Of a DNA stretch of 64,000 nucleotides, positions 8,058-18,406 are shown piece after piece. The translations under genes were made by a program, and so were the position numbers. Source of the DNA: Hyphococcus lacteus (GTDB lineage: Bacteria; Pseudomonadota; Alphaproteobacteria; Caulobacterales; Parvularculaceae); NCBI RefSeq assembly GCF_041058985.1, contig NZ_JBEHZE010000001.1, forward strand, positions 1,798,001 through 1,862,000, in the 5' to 3' direction. How positions within the stretch are numbered: the first letter of the stretch is position 1; each line of letters begins with the position of its first letter. The notes beneath the pieces were generated by a model that worked only from the letters and a program-made list of their open reading frames with translations, searched no databases and had not been told where the DNA came from.

Positions 8058-8528
8058 TTATAGCTCTTTAACTGCCGCTAAGACGTCTTCGGCATGCCGG
8101 GCGACTTTGACTTTGCGCCAGATTTTTTGGATGACGCCTTTTTCGTCGATCAGAAAGGTCGAGCGCTCGATCCCCATATATTTACGGCCATACATGTTCT
8201 TTTCGACCCATACGCCGAACTTTTCTGTGACGGTGCCGGCTTCATCGGATGCTAGAACGACTTTAAGGTCGTGTTTATCAATGAACTTTTGGTGTTTCGC
8301 GACTGTATCGCGTGATACGCCAATGACCACTGCACCGGCGCGCTTGAATTTGGCGATATCTTCCGAAAAAGCGATTGCTTCTTTGGTACAGCCGGGGGTG
8401 TCATCTTTCGGGTAGAAGTAGAAAACAACTTTTTTGCCCAAATAATCCTTGAGACGTGCTGCATCGCCGTTGTCGAGTGTGAACGTGACCGCAGGTGCTT
8501 TTTTCCCCTCGGAAAGAGTAGTCGCCAT
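8058..8528 (-). CDS. bcp: Thioredoxin-dependent peroxiredoxin, Bcp/PrxQ family
   Basis: 156 residues, the usual size. The peroxidatic site is FYPKDDTPGCTKE, with Cys47. The partner Cys found five residues later in E. coli Bcp is replaced (TKEAIAF), and no other cysteine exists in the protein. It must therefore act as a one-cysteine enzyme, resolved by an external thiol. The C-terminal STFLIDEKGVIQ and KVARHAEDVL are typical. It reduces hydroperoxides in the cytoplasm and heads the bcp-DUF455 unit. Confidence 0.9.
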   Translation of the reverse strand: MATTLSEGKKAPAVTFTLDNGDAARLKDYLGKKVVFYFYPKDDTPGCTKEAIAFSEDIAKFKRAGAVVIGVSRDTVAKHQKFIDKHDLKVVLASDEAGTVTEKFGVWVEKNMYGRKYMGIERSTFLIDEKGVIQKIWRKVKVARHAEDVLAAVKEL

Positions 8529-8721
8529 AATGTATCCCTAATCTCGTGTTCATATGGTCGCGCACCATATCGGGTGGATACAAAATCGCCAGCCTTCGGT
8601 ATCAACTAATCCATCATATCTTGCGGATATACCCATTGCTCTTTACCGGTATAATATTGCGACGTCCAAAAGGGGCTGGCATTGTGCAGCAGTTGATTAG
8701 TGTCGCGGGGTATGCGGCTGC

Positions 8722-11700
8722 ATGAAAAAACGGGCCTTGAGAACGGCTATCATCTTCTTTGAGGTAATCGCGATTGCGATTGCGATTCTCGCTGCCGGTC
8801 TGTTTTTTTTATATTGGCGACTGGGCCAAGGGCCAGTTTCGTTGGACGTTTTCAAACGCAGTATCGAATATACAATTGAACAACGTAGCCCGGATGATTT
8901 TGACGCACAGATATCGTCGATTGAATTGCTTCGTGCAGAAGCCCGCGATGAATATTTTTTGCGCTTAAATGACACCAAGATTCTCGACGCAGATGATGAG
9001 CTTGCCGCAGCAGCACCGGAAATTTTGCTGACGTTTTCTCTAGGCGATATTTTGAAAGGCGGGATCGGCCCAAAAACCGTGGTCGCCGATGGTGCAAGTT
9101 TTCGTATCGTCCGGCATGAAACGTTGAATGTTGACATCCCGATTGTCAGCAAGACGTCGAACCAAAAAACCGGGATGGGTTTATCAAAGCTCCTTGAGCT
9201 TCGGATTCTCAAAAGCGCCTTTTCGTCAGCAACGATCAGTAATGCACAAATCACATTTCTCGACGAGGCCTCTGGGCGGGCGTGGGCGACCCGCAATGCC
9301 GAAGTCAGTCTAAAACGTGATGATCGCGGTCTTTCCGCATTGGTTCTTGGTTCCATTGATATGGACGGCCAGCGCGCGACTATAGATGCAGTTGCGGATT
9401 ACCGGTCTGATGACGGTGTTGTTAATGTCGTTGTCGATGGAGTGAATTTTCCTGTCGGCGATATTCTTAGCACATTTTATGGCGACGGTGCCGGTTTTAT
9501 TGATGCACCGGCCAGTGGTCGGGCCATTATGAAATTTACGGCGGATGGTCGCGTTTTAGCATCGCAATTCGATGCTAGGCTGGGTGCTGGTTTTCTAGAG
9601 ATCGGCGGTAAACGCCGCGCTGTTTCCGTCATTGAATGGGAAACTGGTTTTGATCCCATACAGAACATTTTCACGATTGATAGTCTGAACTATGATGTCG
9701 AAGGCATGCGGGGGAAATTCCACGGTGACGTTGCTGTATCATTTGGCGAAGACATACGTAAGCCTGAGAGGGTCTCGTTTAATCTAATAACGCCGGAAAC
9801 GGTCCTTGAATTGCCGAATGTATTTCCAGGACCATTAGGTCTTCAGTCCAGCAGTATCTCGGGGCAGTACCTGCTTGGGGAACGCCGTCTCACGGTAAAG
9901 TCGCTGAACGCCGAATTTGCCGAACTAAAAGCTGCCGGATCTTTGTCAGTTGTTCTTCCACGCAGACAAGGAAACGGAAAAGCACCGTCACCTGGAGTTA
10001 TCGCAAATATTGATGTGGAGGGTTCGCTAAATCCGGAGCGATTATTATCAATTTGGCCCGCTACGATTGCGACAGGTGCGCGTGATTGGGTGGTCGATCG
10101 TTTAGTGGCAGCAACGATCGACAATATAGATTTCTCGATGAATTTGCTGCCGGGGGTTGTTGGTGAAGACGGTGGGCTTCCTGACGATTCCATGACGCTT
10201 ACATTCGATGCACGCGAGGTGAAGGCAAATTATATCCGCGGTATGACACCACTCAGAAATGGGCGGGGGAGTGGAACCCTGCGCGGCAATTCATTCCTGT
10301 TGGATGTGCACTCAGCGCAAGTTGGCGATGTTGCTATTAAAAAAGGCGAAGTCTCGTTTCCTGTTTTTATTCCGAAGTGGGAACCAACTTATTATCGAAT
10401 TACGGCGGAGGGCGAGGCAAGCTCGATGCTTTCGATTCTAGATGAAAAGCCGCTTTCACTATTGTCAAAAGCCGACTTTAAACCCGATCAGTTTTCTGGT
10501 GTAGCAATAGCCGACGTAGAAATTATGCGGCCCAATAAAAGGGACGTTGCGCCGGAGGAGTATGGGTATAAGGGCCTAGCGACATTTGAAGATATGCATA
10601 TCGCTGAGTTAATTGGTGACACTCAAATTTTAAATGCAAAGGGGACAGTTGAATTAGCAACAAGATCGCTAATCGTTTCTGCGGACGCAAAACTCGCAGA
10701 TGACGCACCAATCACAATGACATGGAAAAAGAATTTCTATCTTGAGGATGGCCCGTCGGGAATAAAGCTGACTGGCGAATTCGATAGCTCAACCGGCGAT
10801 TTGTTTGGGGTAGCATCGCGGCAATATTTGCGTGGACCAGTGAAATTTGATGCTAATGCAAAGGGTGAAATCGGCGCGTTCAAAAGTATGGAACTTGCGG
10901 CCGATTTTTCGGCGGCTGCGCTTACATTTGATGCGCTGGGGTGGCGTAAGCCAGTGGGCGTTGCTGCCACTGGAACAGTTTCAATTAACTTTGGTGCGGA
11001 TGAAGTTCTGGTTGAGAACCTTAACATCGAAGGGCCAAGCGTGAATGTTGGCGGAGAACTCGCATTCGCGCCCGATGGAGCCTTGCGGGCTGCGGTTTTA
11101 AAACAGTTTTATCTTGAAAATGCTGCTGATCTTGCGCTTACGGCTGAACGTGATCTGACCGGTGCTTTGGCGTTGACCGCTGTGGGTGATTTTCTCAATG
11201 CGGGCGCATTTATAGAAACGCTCTTGGGCGACACAAGCGGCCAAGGGAACGGCGAGTTGAGTTGGGGCCAAGGCATCAATGTTCAAGCTCGCATTGATCA
11301 AATCGCAATGCGAAATGATGTCGAATACCGCGTTGCCGCACTGGATCTAAGGCGGGACGAAAGCCGGCTGCAAGAACTCGATTTTTCTGCTTTTGATATG
11401 AATGGCACACCAATAAAGGCAACCATGGCGCTTACCGGCGCGGAAGAAGGATCACAACGAGCAATAGAAGCGGAGACCAGTGAAATTGGTGACTTGATGC
11501 GTGGGGTATTCGGTATTGAGTCTATCAATGGTGGTGAGGGTGTGATGAAGCTTGCGCTGCACCCATCAGGGAGTCCGGGGTTTTCTGGTGAACTAGAGGC
11601 TAGAAATCTGCAGGTCGTGAACACGCCGCTACTTGCGCGGATTTTTTCTGCGGGTTCTTTGGATGGCCTTGCGAACCTAATGAACGGTGCAGGAATTGAT

Positions 11701-12132
11701 TTTTCATACGCCTATAGCAAGTTTGATTACGGCGGAGGTCGGTTACTAATTGATTCAATGCGCGCAACGGGGTCATCGGTTGGGATTAGTGCAGAAGGTC
11801 ATGTTGAGCTTGGCGCTGATGGTCATGCAAACTTGACCGGCGCGGTCGCCCCAATTTATGCACTGAATTCAGCGCTCGGGAATGCACCCATCATCGGTGA
11901 TATTCTTGTCGGTAAAAAAGGCGAGGGCATTCTCGCATTTTCATACCGTGTTAGCGGGGAAACCGGCAATCCTTCGGTTTTTGTAAACCCGCTTTCAGCA
12001 TTGACGCCAGGCATTTTTCGGCAAATTTTCCAACCACAGCAACTCAACAATGCTGCGCCAGCGGAAACAGAAATACCGCTTCTTCCCGAGTTGGAACCGC
12101 TTGCGGCGGACCCTGTGCCAGAGCGTCCTTAA
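8722..12132 (+). CDS. YhdP/AsmA-like envelope protein (DUF3971)
   Basis: 1136 residues. One N-terminal transmembrane anchor (about 9-32) is followed by a very long beta-rich periplasmic part and a C-terminal AsmA-like domain (SAEGHVELGADGHANLTGAV). Members of the YhdP/TamB/AsmA group are bridge-like proteins that carry phospholipids between inner and outer membranes. The length and layout fit YhdP, usually about 1,250 residues. The tail is Pro/Glu-rich and may be cytosolic or flexible. The start has a weak ribosome site. It converges on tyrS with only 4 bp between the stop codons. Confidence 0.78.
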   Translation: MKKRALRTAIIFFEVIAIAIAILAAGLFFLYWRLGQGPVSLDVFKRSIEYTIEQRSPDDFDAQISSIELLRAEARDEYFLRLNDTKILDADDELAAAAPEILLTFSLGDILKGGIGPKTVVADGASFRIVRHETLNVDIPIVSKTSNQKTGMGLSKLLELRILKSAFSSATISNAQITFLDEASGRAWATRNAEVSLKRDDRGLSALVLGSIDMDGQRATIDAVADYRSDDGVVNVVVDGVNFPVGDILSTFYGDGAGFIDAPASGRAIMKFTADGRVLASQFDARLGAGFLEIGGKRRAVSVIEWETGFDPIQNIFTIDSLNYDVEGMRGKFHGDVAVSFGEDIRKPERVSFNLITPETVLELPNVFPGPLGLQSSSISGQYLLGERRLTVKSLNAEFAELKAAGSLSVVLPRRQGNGKAPSPGVIANIDVEGSLNPERLLSIWPATIATGARDWVVDRLVAATIDNIDFSMNLLPGVVGEDGGLPDDSMTLTFDAREVKANYIRGMTPLRNGRGSGTLRGNSFLLDVHSAQVGDVAIKKGEVSFPVFIPKWEPTYYRITAEGEASSMLSILDEKPLSLLSKADFKPDQFSGVAIADVEIMRPNKRDVAPEEYGYKGLATFEDMHIAELIGDTQILNAKGTVELATRSLIVSADAKLADDAPITMTWKKNFYLEDGPSGIKLTGEFDSSTGDLFGVASRQYLRGPVKFDANAKGEIGAFKSMELAADFSAAALTFDALGWRKPVGVAATGTVSINFGADEVLVENLNIEGPSVNVGGELAFAPDGALRAAVLKQFYLENAADLALTAERDLTGALALTAVGDFLNAGAFIETLLGDTSGQGNGELSWGQGINVQARIDQIAMRNDVEYRVAALDLRRDESRLQELDFSAFDMNGTPIKATMALTGAEEGSQRAIEAETSEIGDLMRGVFGIESINGGEGVMKLALHPSGSPGFSGELEARNLQVVNTPLLARIFSAGSLDGLANLMNGAGIDFSYAYSKFDYGGGRLLIDSMRATGSSVGISAEGHVELGADGHANLTGAVAPIYALNSALGNAPIIGDILVGKKGEGILAFSYRVSGETGNPSVFVNPLSALTPGIFRQIFQPQQLNNAAPAETEIPLLPELEPLAADPVPERP

Positions 12133-12136
12133 AGAG

Positions 12137-13393
12137 CTAAGAGATACGAATAATTGCGTGTTTCTTTTTTCCGACCGAAATCTTTACTGCTCCGTCACGA
12201 ATATCATCCGTAGTCAGATTACGTTCTTGGTCAATGGGTTCATCGTTCAGTTTTAATGCGCGTGCTTTGATGTGACGACGAGCCTCCCCTTTCGAGGCGC
12301 AAAGACCAGCGGCAATGAATTGGTCGATTATTGGCGCGCCTGTATTGAGCGCTGCATTGGTAAGGTCGATGGTGGGCAAGTCACCACCCAAGCCGCCTTG
12401 TTCAAACGTGGTTTGCGCAGTCGCCGCAGCCCGGTCGGCAGCGTCGCGACCATGCAGCAAGGCTGTTGCTTCTGTCGCAAGCACTTTCTTGGCTTCGTTG
12501 ATTTCCGCTCCTTCAAGGGCGGCCAGCCTGCGAACCTCATCCATGGGCAAGACCGTGTAGCGCGCGAGCAGCGTTTCAACATCTGCGTCTTCGGCATTGC
12601 GCCAGTATTGCCAATAATCGTATGGCGAGAACATATCTTCGTTCAGCCATACAGCGCCGCCGACGGTTTTGCCCATCTTGCCGCCAGATGCCGTGGTAAG
12701 AAGCGGGGTCGTCAGGCCAAAAACTTCTTTGCCGTCAGTGCGGCGACATAGTTCGACCCCGTTGATGATGTTCCCCCACTGATCAGAGCCGCCCATTTGA
12801 AGTGTGCAGTTCTGCCGGTTTAGCAATTCGTGGAAATCATATGCTTGCATCAACATATAGTTGAATTCGAGGAACGTCATTGGGCTTTCGCGTTCTAGAC
12901 GTAACTTCACGCTGTCGAATGCAAGCATCCGGTTGATGGTGAAATGCACGCCGTAGTCGCGGAGAAATTCGATATAGCCGAGCTTCGATAACCAATCGTC
13001 ATTGTTGACCATGACCGCATCAGTTGGCCCGTCACCAAATTTAAGAAATTTGGTGAACACCGATTTAATCGAGTTCATGTTGTCGGTGATGTCTTGATCA
13101 GTCAGCAGCTTACGCTGCTGATCTTTACCAGTCGGGTCACCCACTTTTGTGGTGCCGCCGCCCATCAGCGCAATGGGCCGGTGACCGGTTTGCTGCATCC
13201 AATAAAGCAGCATGATTTGAATGAGGCCGCCCGCGTGCAATGACTTTGCAGTCGCATCAAAGCCGATATAGCCCGTGACAATTCCCTTGCTGGCGGCGTT
13301 ATCAAGACCCTCGAGATTGGTGCCTTGTGCGATAAAACCACGTTCATCAAGGATACGGAGAAATTCGGATTTGAAGTTGGTTTGGTCTGTCAT
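12137..13393 (-). CDS. tyrS: Tyrosyl-tRNA synthetase
   Basis: 418 residues, full length. The class I signature appears as GYIGFDATAKSLHAGGL. The KMSKS loop is GGKMGKTVGGAVW, and the tyrosine-site motif MQAYDFHELL is present. A C-terminal S4 RNA-binding domain (GLCASKGEARRHIKARALKL) completes it. It charges tRNA-Tyr in the cytoplasm. It is divergent from anmK across 163 bp, an arrangement seen in many alphaproteobacteria. Confidence 0.97.
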   Translation of the reverse strand: MTDQTNFKSEFLRILDERGFIAQGTNLEGLDNAASKGIVTGYIGFDATAKSLHAGGLIQIMLLYWMQQTGHRPIALMGGGTTKVGDPTGKDQQRKLLTDQDITDNMNSIKSVFTKFLKFGDGPTDAVMVNNDDWLSKLGYIEFLRDYGVHFTINRMLAFDSVKLRLERESPMTFLEFNYMLMQAYDFHELLNRQNCTLQMGGSDQWGNIINGVELCRRTDGKEVFGLTTPLLTTASGGKMGKTVGGAVWLNEDMFSPYDYWQYWRNAEDADVETLLARYTVLPMDEVRRLAALEGAEINEAKKVLATEATALLHGRDAADRAAATAQTTFEQGGLGGDLPTIDLTNAALNTGAPIIDQFIAAGLCASKGEARRHIKARALKLNDEPIDQERNLTTDDIRDGAVKISVGKKKHAIIRIS

Positions 13394-13556
13394 CTATATC
13401 TCTGTCGTCGGGGCGAATTGCCTATATACCCGCCCCCTAGCATGATGGGCGCAGATTTCCAACGAATTGGGCACTGCAAGGCGAATTGGTTAAGAATGCT
13501 TTCAGGCTTTGTGGCGACTCTAGGTATTGTCATGGGGTAGAAATTAAAGAGGCACT

Positions 13557-14690
13557 ATGAGCGATGTTTTGACCGCAATCGGATTGATGAGCGGTACTTC
13601 ACTCGACGGTATTGATCTGGCGTTATTAAAAACTGACGGTGAGGATATCGTCGAAGCTGGGCCAGCGCTTCATGTGCCTTATAGCCGCGACTTAAAGGTT
13701 TGGGTTCGGCGGTCGATTAAAGCGGCGCTTGAAGGCCGGGACGGTGCGGCGGAGATCGGTAAGGCTGCCGGCGAGGTCACAGCCGCTCATGTTTCGGCGG
13801 TTGAGGCGTTTCTTGATCAAGTCGGTCTCAAACGAAAAGACGTTGATGTCATTGGTTTTCACGGCCAGACGATTTTACACCGTCCGCGTACCCAACCAGA
13901 TAGTGTGGGCCGTACTTGGCAAATTGGTGATGGTGGCGTTTTGGCGGACGAAATCAGAATTGATGTCGTCAGCGAGTTTCGTTCGCAAGATATTGCCGCC
14001 GGAGGAGAGGGGGCACCGTTTGCCCCGATTTATCACCGCGCGCTTGTCGCGGGGATGGCAGAACGACCAGAATGTGCCGTGGGAGTCATCAACCTTGGTG
14101 GCGTATCCAATATAACTTATGTGCCCGAGAGTGCCGGTCCGATTAATCTCGTCGCGTTTGATTGCGGCCCGGGAAATGGGCTTGTTGATGAATGGTTGGA
14201 ATTAAAAACCGGGGAGCCGATGGACAAAGACGGCGCATTGGCGCTGGCTGGGTCTGTCAACGAGGAAGCATTACGGATGATGCTGCTTTCGCCATATCTT
14301 CGCCGGAAGCCACCGAAGTCACTTGATCGATATGATTTCAAACTGGACCACGTGAAAGGTCTTATGCCGGAAGATGGCGCAGCAACGCTGACCGCGTTTA
14401 CAGCTGCGTGTATCCAGCGGGCGGAGGAATTTTTTCCGGAGCTACCCGGCGGTTACATCGTTTGCGGTGGAGGCCGGCACAATCCGGCAATGATGCAGGC
14501 ACTAAGAGAAAGATTAGATGCGCCCGTTGTTCCCGCAGAAGAAGCGGGATGGCGTGGCGATGATCTTGAGGCGGAATGTTTCGCCTATCTCGCTGTGCGC
14601 AGCTTGAAGAAATTACCGCTGAGCTATCCAATGACGACGCGGGTGCCGCGACCGATGCAAGGCGGTACGTTTCACCGCGCGCCGATTTAG
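13557..14690 (+). CDS. anmK: Anhydro-N-acetylmuramic acid kinase
   Basis: 377 residues. The N-terminal ATP loop IGLMSGTSLDGIDLAL, VIGFHGQTILHRP, FDCGPGNGLVDEW and YIVCGGGRHNPAMM are all AnmK motifs. The enzyme opens and phosphorylates the 1,6-anhydro ring of anhMurNAc to give MurNAc-6-phosphate during wall recycling. Ribosome site AGAGG lies about 6 bp before the ATG. The last 4 bp overlap the end of the convergent MFS transporter gene. Confidence 0.96.
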   Translation: MSDVLTAIGLMSGTSLDGIDLALLKTDGEDIVEAGPALHVPYSRDLKVWVRRSIKAALEGRDGAAEIGKAAGEVTAAHVSAVEAFLDQVGLKRKDVDVIGFHGQTILHRPRTQPDSVGRTWQIGDGGVLADEIRIDVVSEFRSQDIAAGGEGAPFAPIYHRALVAGMAERPECAVGVINLGGVSNITYVPESAGPINLVAFDCGPGNGLVDEWLELKTGEPMDKDGALALAGSVNEEALRMMLLSPYLRRKPPKSLDRYDFKLDHVKGLMPEDGAATLTAFTAACIQRAEEFFPELPGGYIVCGGGRHNPAMMQALRERLDAPVVPAEEAGWRGDDLEAECFAYLAVRSLKKLPLSYPMTTRVPRPMQGGTFHRAPI

Positions 14691-15976
14691 GTTTTGGTTG
14701 GTGCCTCTTCACGCGGACGGCGTATTCGACCAAAAGCGAAAAACAACGTAGCCAACGCAAGAATTTCAAGCGCACTCGCAAAAATGAAGGGTGCACCCGG
14801 GAAATAGATTGGTGCGCCGTTCGGGAACAGCGTGACATTGAACAGCGTGAACGGTGTATTGGGCGATGAAAATGCCGAAAACGTTTGCGTCATCACCCAA
14901 GGGCCAATGACCATTGAAAGGCTCATGACCGCAGCGATCGCACCTTGCAGTTCACCTTGTGCATTCGCAGGCATTGTTCGCGACATGATCCCCTGCAAAG
15001 CGGGCTGAGCAAGGCCACCAAGCGCAGAAAAAGCGATCACTGCATAGACCATCCACCCCTGTGAGGCGAATGCGAATAGGACGTAAGATATAGCGGTAAC
15101 AGACATGGCGGTGATCGCCGAAGCGCGCTCGCCAATTTTTGGAATCACAATCCTAGTGACACCCCCTTGAACGATCGCCGACATCAATCCCACAAACATG
15201 AGCGACAACCCAATAAGCGACGGGGTCCATGCGAACTTTTCCTCGGCGTAGTAAGACCATATGGAAGGGTAGGTCCAATGGGCGATTTGCCCAAAAAAGA
15301 GCACGAGTGCAATCGGTAACATAGCGGGGTATTTGGCAAATTGCTTAAAACTGCCGAAGGCGTTCGCGCGTTTCCATTCGAATTTCCGGCGGTTTTCGTT
15401 TGCTAGCGTTTCGGGAAGTACGAATAGTCCGAAAAGAAAATTTAACGCTCCGGTACATGCAACGAAATAAAATGGTGCTCGCGGACCATAATGGTCACCC
15501 AATAATCCACCAATGCCGGGTCCGATAATAAAGCCAAGACCAAACGCAGCCCCCATCAAGCCGAAATTCGCCGCTCGTTTTTCCGGAGCGGAGATGTCGG
15601 CAATATAAGCATTTGCGGTAGAGAACGTCGCGGCAAATGCGCCAGCTAACATTCGCGCAAAAACGATAATACCAATAACGGGCGCGACGGCCATTACGAG
15701 GAAATCGAGCGAATATGCTGCGAGAGAGGTGAGCAACACTGGCCGGCGTCCAAATCGGTCAGATAGACCGCCGATGATCGGCATCATGAGGAACTGCATC
15801 GCGGCATAGGCAACGGCGAGGTACCCGCCCCATTTGGCCGCCGACGAGAGACCTTCGCCCGTCACTTCCATAATGAGTTGCGGCATGACGGGCATGATCA
15901 CGCCATAGCCGATCATATTGAGCATGACTGTGATGAAGATAAAAAACAGGGCGTTTCGACCCGGCGCTTTCGCCAT
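14687..15976 (-). CDS. MFS efflux transporter, TetA-like
   Basis: 429 residues with twelve predicted membrane segments. The N-terminal half has NMIGYGVIMPVMPQ and the loop 2-3 motif GGLSDRFGRRPVLL, followed by FARMLAGAFAATFSTANAYI. These place it near the TCR/Tet class of proton-coupled drug exporters (DHA1). A regulator of the TetR type is not adjacent, so it need not be a tetracycline pump; many alphaproteobacteria carry a chromosomal copy of unknown substrate. It follows corC after 15 bp on the same strand. Confidence 0.85.
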   Translation of the reverse strand: MAKAPGRNALFFIFITVMLNMIGYGVIMPVMPQLIMEVTGEGLSSAAKWGGYLAVAYAAMQFLMMPIIGGLSDRFGRRPVLLTSLAAYSLDFLVMAVAPVIGIIVFARMLAGAFAATFSTANAYIADISAPEKRAANFGLMGAAFGLGFIIGPGIGGLLGDHYGPRAPFYFVACTGALNFLFGLFVLPETLANENRRKFEWKRANAFGSFKQFAKYPAMLPIALVLFFGQIAHWTYPSIWSYYAEEKFAWTPSLIGLSLMFVGLMSAIVQGGVTRIVIPKIGERASAITAMSVTAISYVLFAFASQGWMVYAVIAFSALGGLAQPALQGIMSRTMPANAQGELQGAIAAVMSLSMVIGPWVMTQTFSAFSSPNTPFTLFNVTLFPNGAPIYFPGAPFIFASALEILALATLFFAFGRIRRPREEAPTKT

Positions 15977-15991
15977 TATAGGGTGACTTTC

Positions 15992-17284
15992 TTATGAAGC
16001 GGAATTGATAATGCGCGTAATTTTGAGAGCCGTAATTTGGTTGCGCCGTCGACGAAGAATTTTAAACCGAAATCCATGAAAAGAAAAAGTCTGCCCCACA
16101 TCTGGAATTGATTGAGCGTCATGGATTACCAGCCCAGCGACCGTTACAGCTTCTGCGTCCGGAAGATTCCAATCCATAGCACGATTCAAATCCCGTATCG
16201 TGACATCACCATCAACATTTAGTGATCCGTCACCTTGAGGGCGAACCCCCAATACGGGGCTGTCATGCTCGTCTTCGATCTCGCCAACGATTTCTTCGAG
16301 AATATCCTCGAGTGTCACCAGGCCCATTAGGGCACCATATTCGTCTACAATCAATGCAACATGCTCTTGCTTGCGCTTGAAGGCATCAAGTTGTTCCTGA
16401 AGTGTTGTGGTTTCTGGCGCGAAATAAGGATCGCGAGCGAGTGCCTCGAAATCGATAGCGTTCGCATCGCCCTCTGCATCCCACAATGCGCGCAACAGAT
16501 CTTTTGCGTGTAAGATTCCAATGACATTGTCCGGGTTTTCACGATAGAGCGGCAACCGCGTGTGGGCGCTTTTGAGCGCTTGTCGAATGATCGCGTCTTT
16601 CGGACTATCAAGGTCGAGCATCTCAATCGACTTGCGATGAACCATGATTTCTTCGGTGCGAATATCTTCGAGGTCCAGAGCCCCGCGAATAAGATCGCGT
16701 GCATCTTTATCGACGCGTCCTTCGGAGTGATGCAGATCGATTGCGCCACGCAATTCTTCTTGGGCCGTGAAAACAGCGCTATCTTTTGAAATATCAAGGC
16801 CAAAAACTTTGAACGCGGTGCGGACAACAAGCTGGATCAACCATGTGACTGGCGCGAATACGACCACGACCCATCGCATTAATGGTGCCACCAACATCGC
16901 AAAGGCATCAGGCCGTGCGATCGCCGCGGTCTTTGGTGAAACCTCCGCGAAGACAAGAACCAAGACAGTCATCGTAGCGGTCGCAAGGCCAGTTGCGAAC
17001 AACGATGCCCCAAAAAGCGTTGTGAATACACTGGCAGCAATCACGGACGCGAGGATATTCACAAGGTTGTTGCCGAGTAAAATTGCACCAATTAAACGTT
17101 CGCGGTCCTTGATAAGGAGATTGACGCGGCGAGCATTTGCATTGCCATCACTCTCGAGCTTATGCATGCGCGCTTTAGATGTGGCCGTGAGTGCTGTCTC
17201 AGAGCCAGAGAAAAATGCCGAAAACGCCAACAGGAAAAAGATAATACCTATAGAGATGAAAAGAGATGGATCTATATCTGTCAT
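15992..17284 (-). CDS. corC: CNNM/CorC-type membrane protein with CBS domains
   Basis: 430 residues. The N-terminal CNNM transmembrane domain (about 1-190) begins FFLLAFSAFFSGSETALT and has the GAILLGNNLVNILAS helix. Two CBS modules follow (about 205-330; LVTLEDILEEIVGEIEDE) and then the CorC/HlyC C-terminal domain (about 340-425). CNNM proteins are linked to magnesium export or homeostasis; the name HlyC is a misnomer. It lies 18 bp after aroB, in an aroK-aroB-corC order common in alphaproteobacteria. Confidence 0.9.
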   Translation of the reverse strand: MTDIDPSLFISIGIIFFLLAFSAFFSGSETALTATSKARMHKLESDGNANARRVNLLIKDRERLIGAILLGNNLVNILASVIAASVFTTLFGASLFATGLATATMTVLVLVFAEVSPKTAAIARPDAFAMLVAPLMRWVVVVFAPVTWLIQLVVRTAFKVFGLDISKDSAVFTAQEELRGAIDLHHSEGRVDKDARDLIRGALDLEDIRTEEIMVHRKSIEMLDLDSPKDAIIRQALKSAHTRLPLYRENPDNVIGILHAKDLLRALWDAEGDANAIDFEALARDPYFAPETTTLQEQLDAFKRKQEHVALIVDEYGALMGLVTLEDILEEIVGEIEDEHDSPVLGVRPQGDGSLNVDGDVTIRDLNRAMDWNLPDAEAVTVAGLVIHDAQSIPDVGQTFSFHGFRFKILRRRRNQITALKITRIINSAS

Positions 17285-17302
17285 GGTTTGATTCCGCTGA
17301 CC

Positions 17303-18406
17303 TTAGTGGCCAGTTTTCTCCTTCAGAAAATCAGCGACATCTTCAATATCGGCGTCTTTTACGATTTTTCCGTCGCCAATCGTGTTTGCGAGGATAAGCG
17401 TAAGCGCGCCTTGCTCAACTTTTTTGTCTTGTTTCATGTATTCAATCAGTGTCGCGGCCGTTAGATTATTGCTTAGGGCTGACGCCTCTACGGGGAGGTC
17501 GCAAGCCGCTAAATGTGCTTTTACGCGTGTTGCTTGATCTGCGTTGCACATGCCTCGTCGCGCTGAATATTCAAAAGCCAACACCATCCCGAGTGCAACA
17601 CCTTCGCCATGAAGTAATTTATCCGAAAATCCAAAGACTGCTTCAAAGGCATGGCCGAATGTGTGGCCGAGGTTTAATAACGCTCGCTTGCCGCGCTCAT
17701 GTTCGTCAGCACTGACAATGGCGGCTTTGGCCTCACATGACTTTTTCACCGCGTAAATTCGAGCGGCTTGGTCGCCGGTTAATAAGGCTGCTCCGTTTTC
17801 TTCTAGCCAATCAAAGAAAGGCGCATCAGAAATCAAACCGTATTTCACAATCTCTGCATAACCCGCACGTAATTCACGAGGGGATAGTGTTTCTAGGCTA
17901 ACTATATCGGCAATCACCACAGTAGGTTGATGAAAAGCGCCGATAAGGTTTTTGCCTTGGGGGGCGTTGATTGCTGTCTTGCCGCCGACGGCGCTATCGA
18001 CTTGTGCTAAAAGGCTCGTTGGGATTTGAGCGAAGCGACATCCGCGCCGAAGGACTGCGCAGGCGAAGCCAGTCAGGTCACCAATCACTCCGCCGCCAAA
18101 TGCGATAACAATATCGTCGCGTTCAACGCCCAGATTCAGGAGTCGACCGGTCAAGTCCTGAAAAACGTCGAATGATTTTGTTGCCTCTCCCGGTTTAAGG
18201 ATAATGAATTCAGCGTTGATCCCGGATAGGCCGTTTTTTAACGCCTGGCCCTGAGCGGCGAACACATTTTCATCCGTGACAACGACTACGCGTTCGCGGT
18301 TAAGAAGCGGCGATAAGATCGTGCCAGCCGTTTCAAGCAGTCCCGCACCTATATGAATGTCATAGGCGCGATCACCGAGGGGCACGCGCACCGTTTCTGT
18401 CGTCAT
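17303..18406 (-). CDS. aroB: 3-Dehydroquinate synthase
   Basis: 367 residues. The NAD-binding FGGGVIGDLTGFACAVLRRG and the metal-site motifs QVDSAVGGKTAINAPQGKNL, KYGLISD and LLNLGHTFGHAFE are complete. The enzyme makes dehydroquinate from DAHP, the second step of the shikimate pathway. Its ATG overlaps the TAA of aroK by one base (TAATG), a mark of translational coupling. Confidence 0.97.
   Translation of the reverse strand: MTTETVRVPLGDRAYDIHIGAGLLETAGTILSPLLNRERVVVVTDENVFAAQGQALKNGLSGINAEFIILKPGEATKSFDVFQDLTGRLLNLGVERDDIVIAFGGGVIGDLTGFACAVLRRGCRFAQIPTSLLAQVDSAVGGKTAINAPQGKNLIGAFHQPTVVIADIVSLETLSPRELRAGYAEIVKYGLISDAPFFDWLEENGAALLTGDQAARIYAVKKSCEAKAAIVSADEHERGKRALLNLGHTFGHAFEAVFGFSDKLLHGEGVALGMVLAFEYSARRGMCNADQATRVKAHLAACDLPVEASALSNNLTAATLIEYMKQDKKVEQGALTLILANTIGDGKIVKDADIEDVADFLKEKTGH

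Noticed and set aside
8606..8691. Short reverse-strand peptide frame with aromatic sequence (FWTSQYYTGKEQWVYP) just before the YhdP-like gene
   Set aside because: Protein-like in composition, but no ATG, GTG or TTG start with a ribosome site could be placed in frame; could be a remnant.
8697..9356. 219-codon reverse-strand open frame opposite the YhdP-like gene
   Set aside because: It is Ser/Arg-rich, has no family motif and is a frame shadow of a strong gene.
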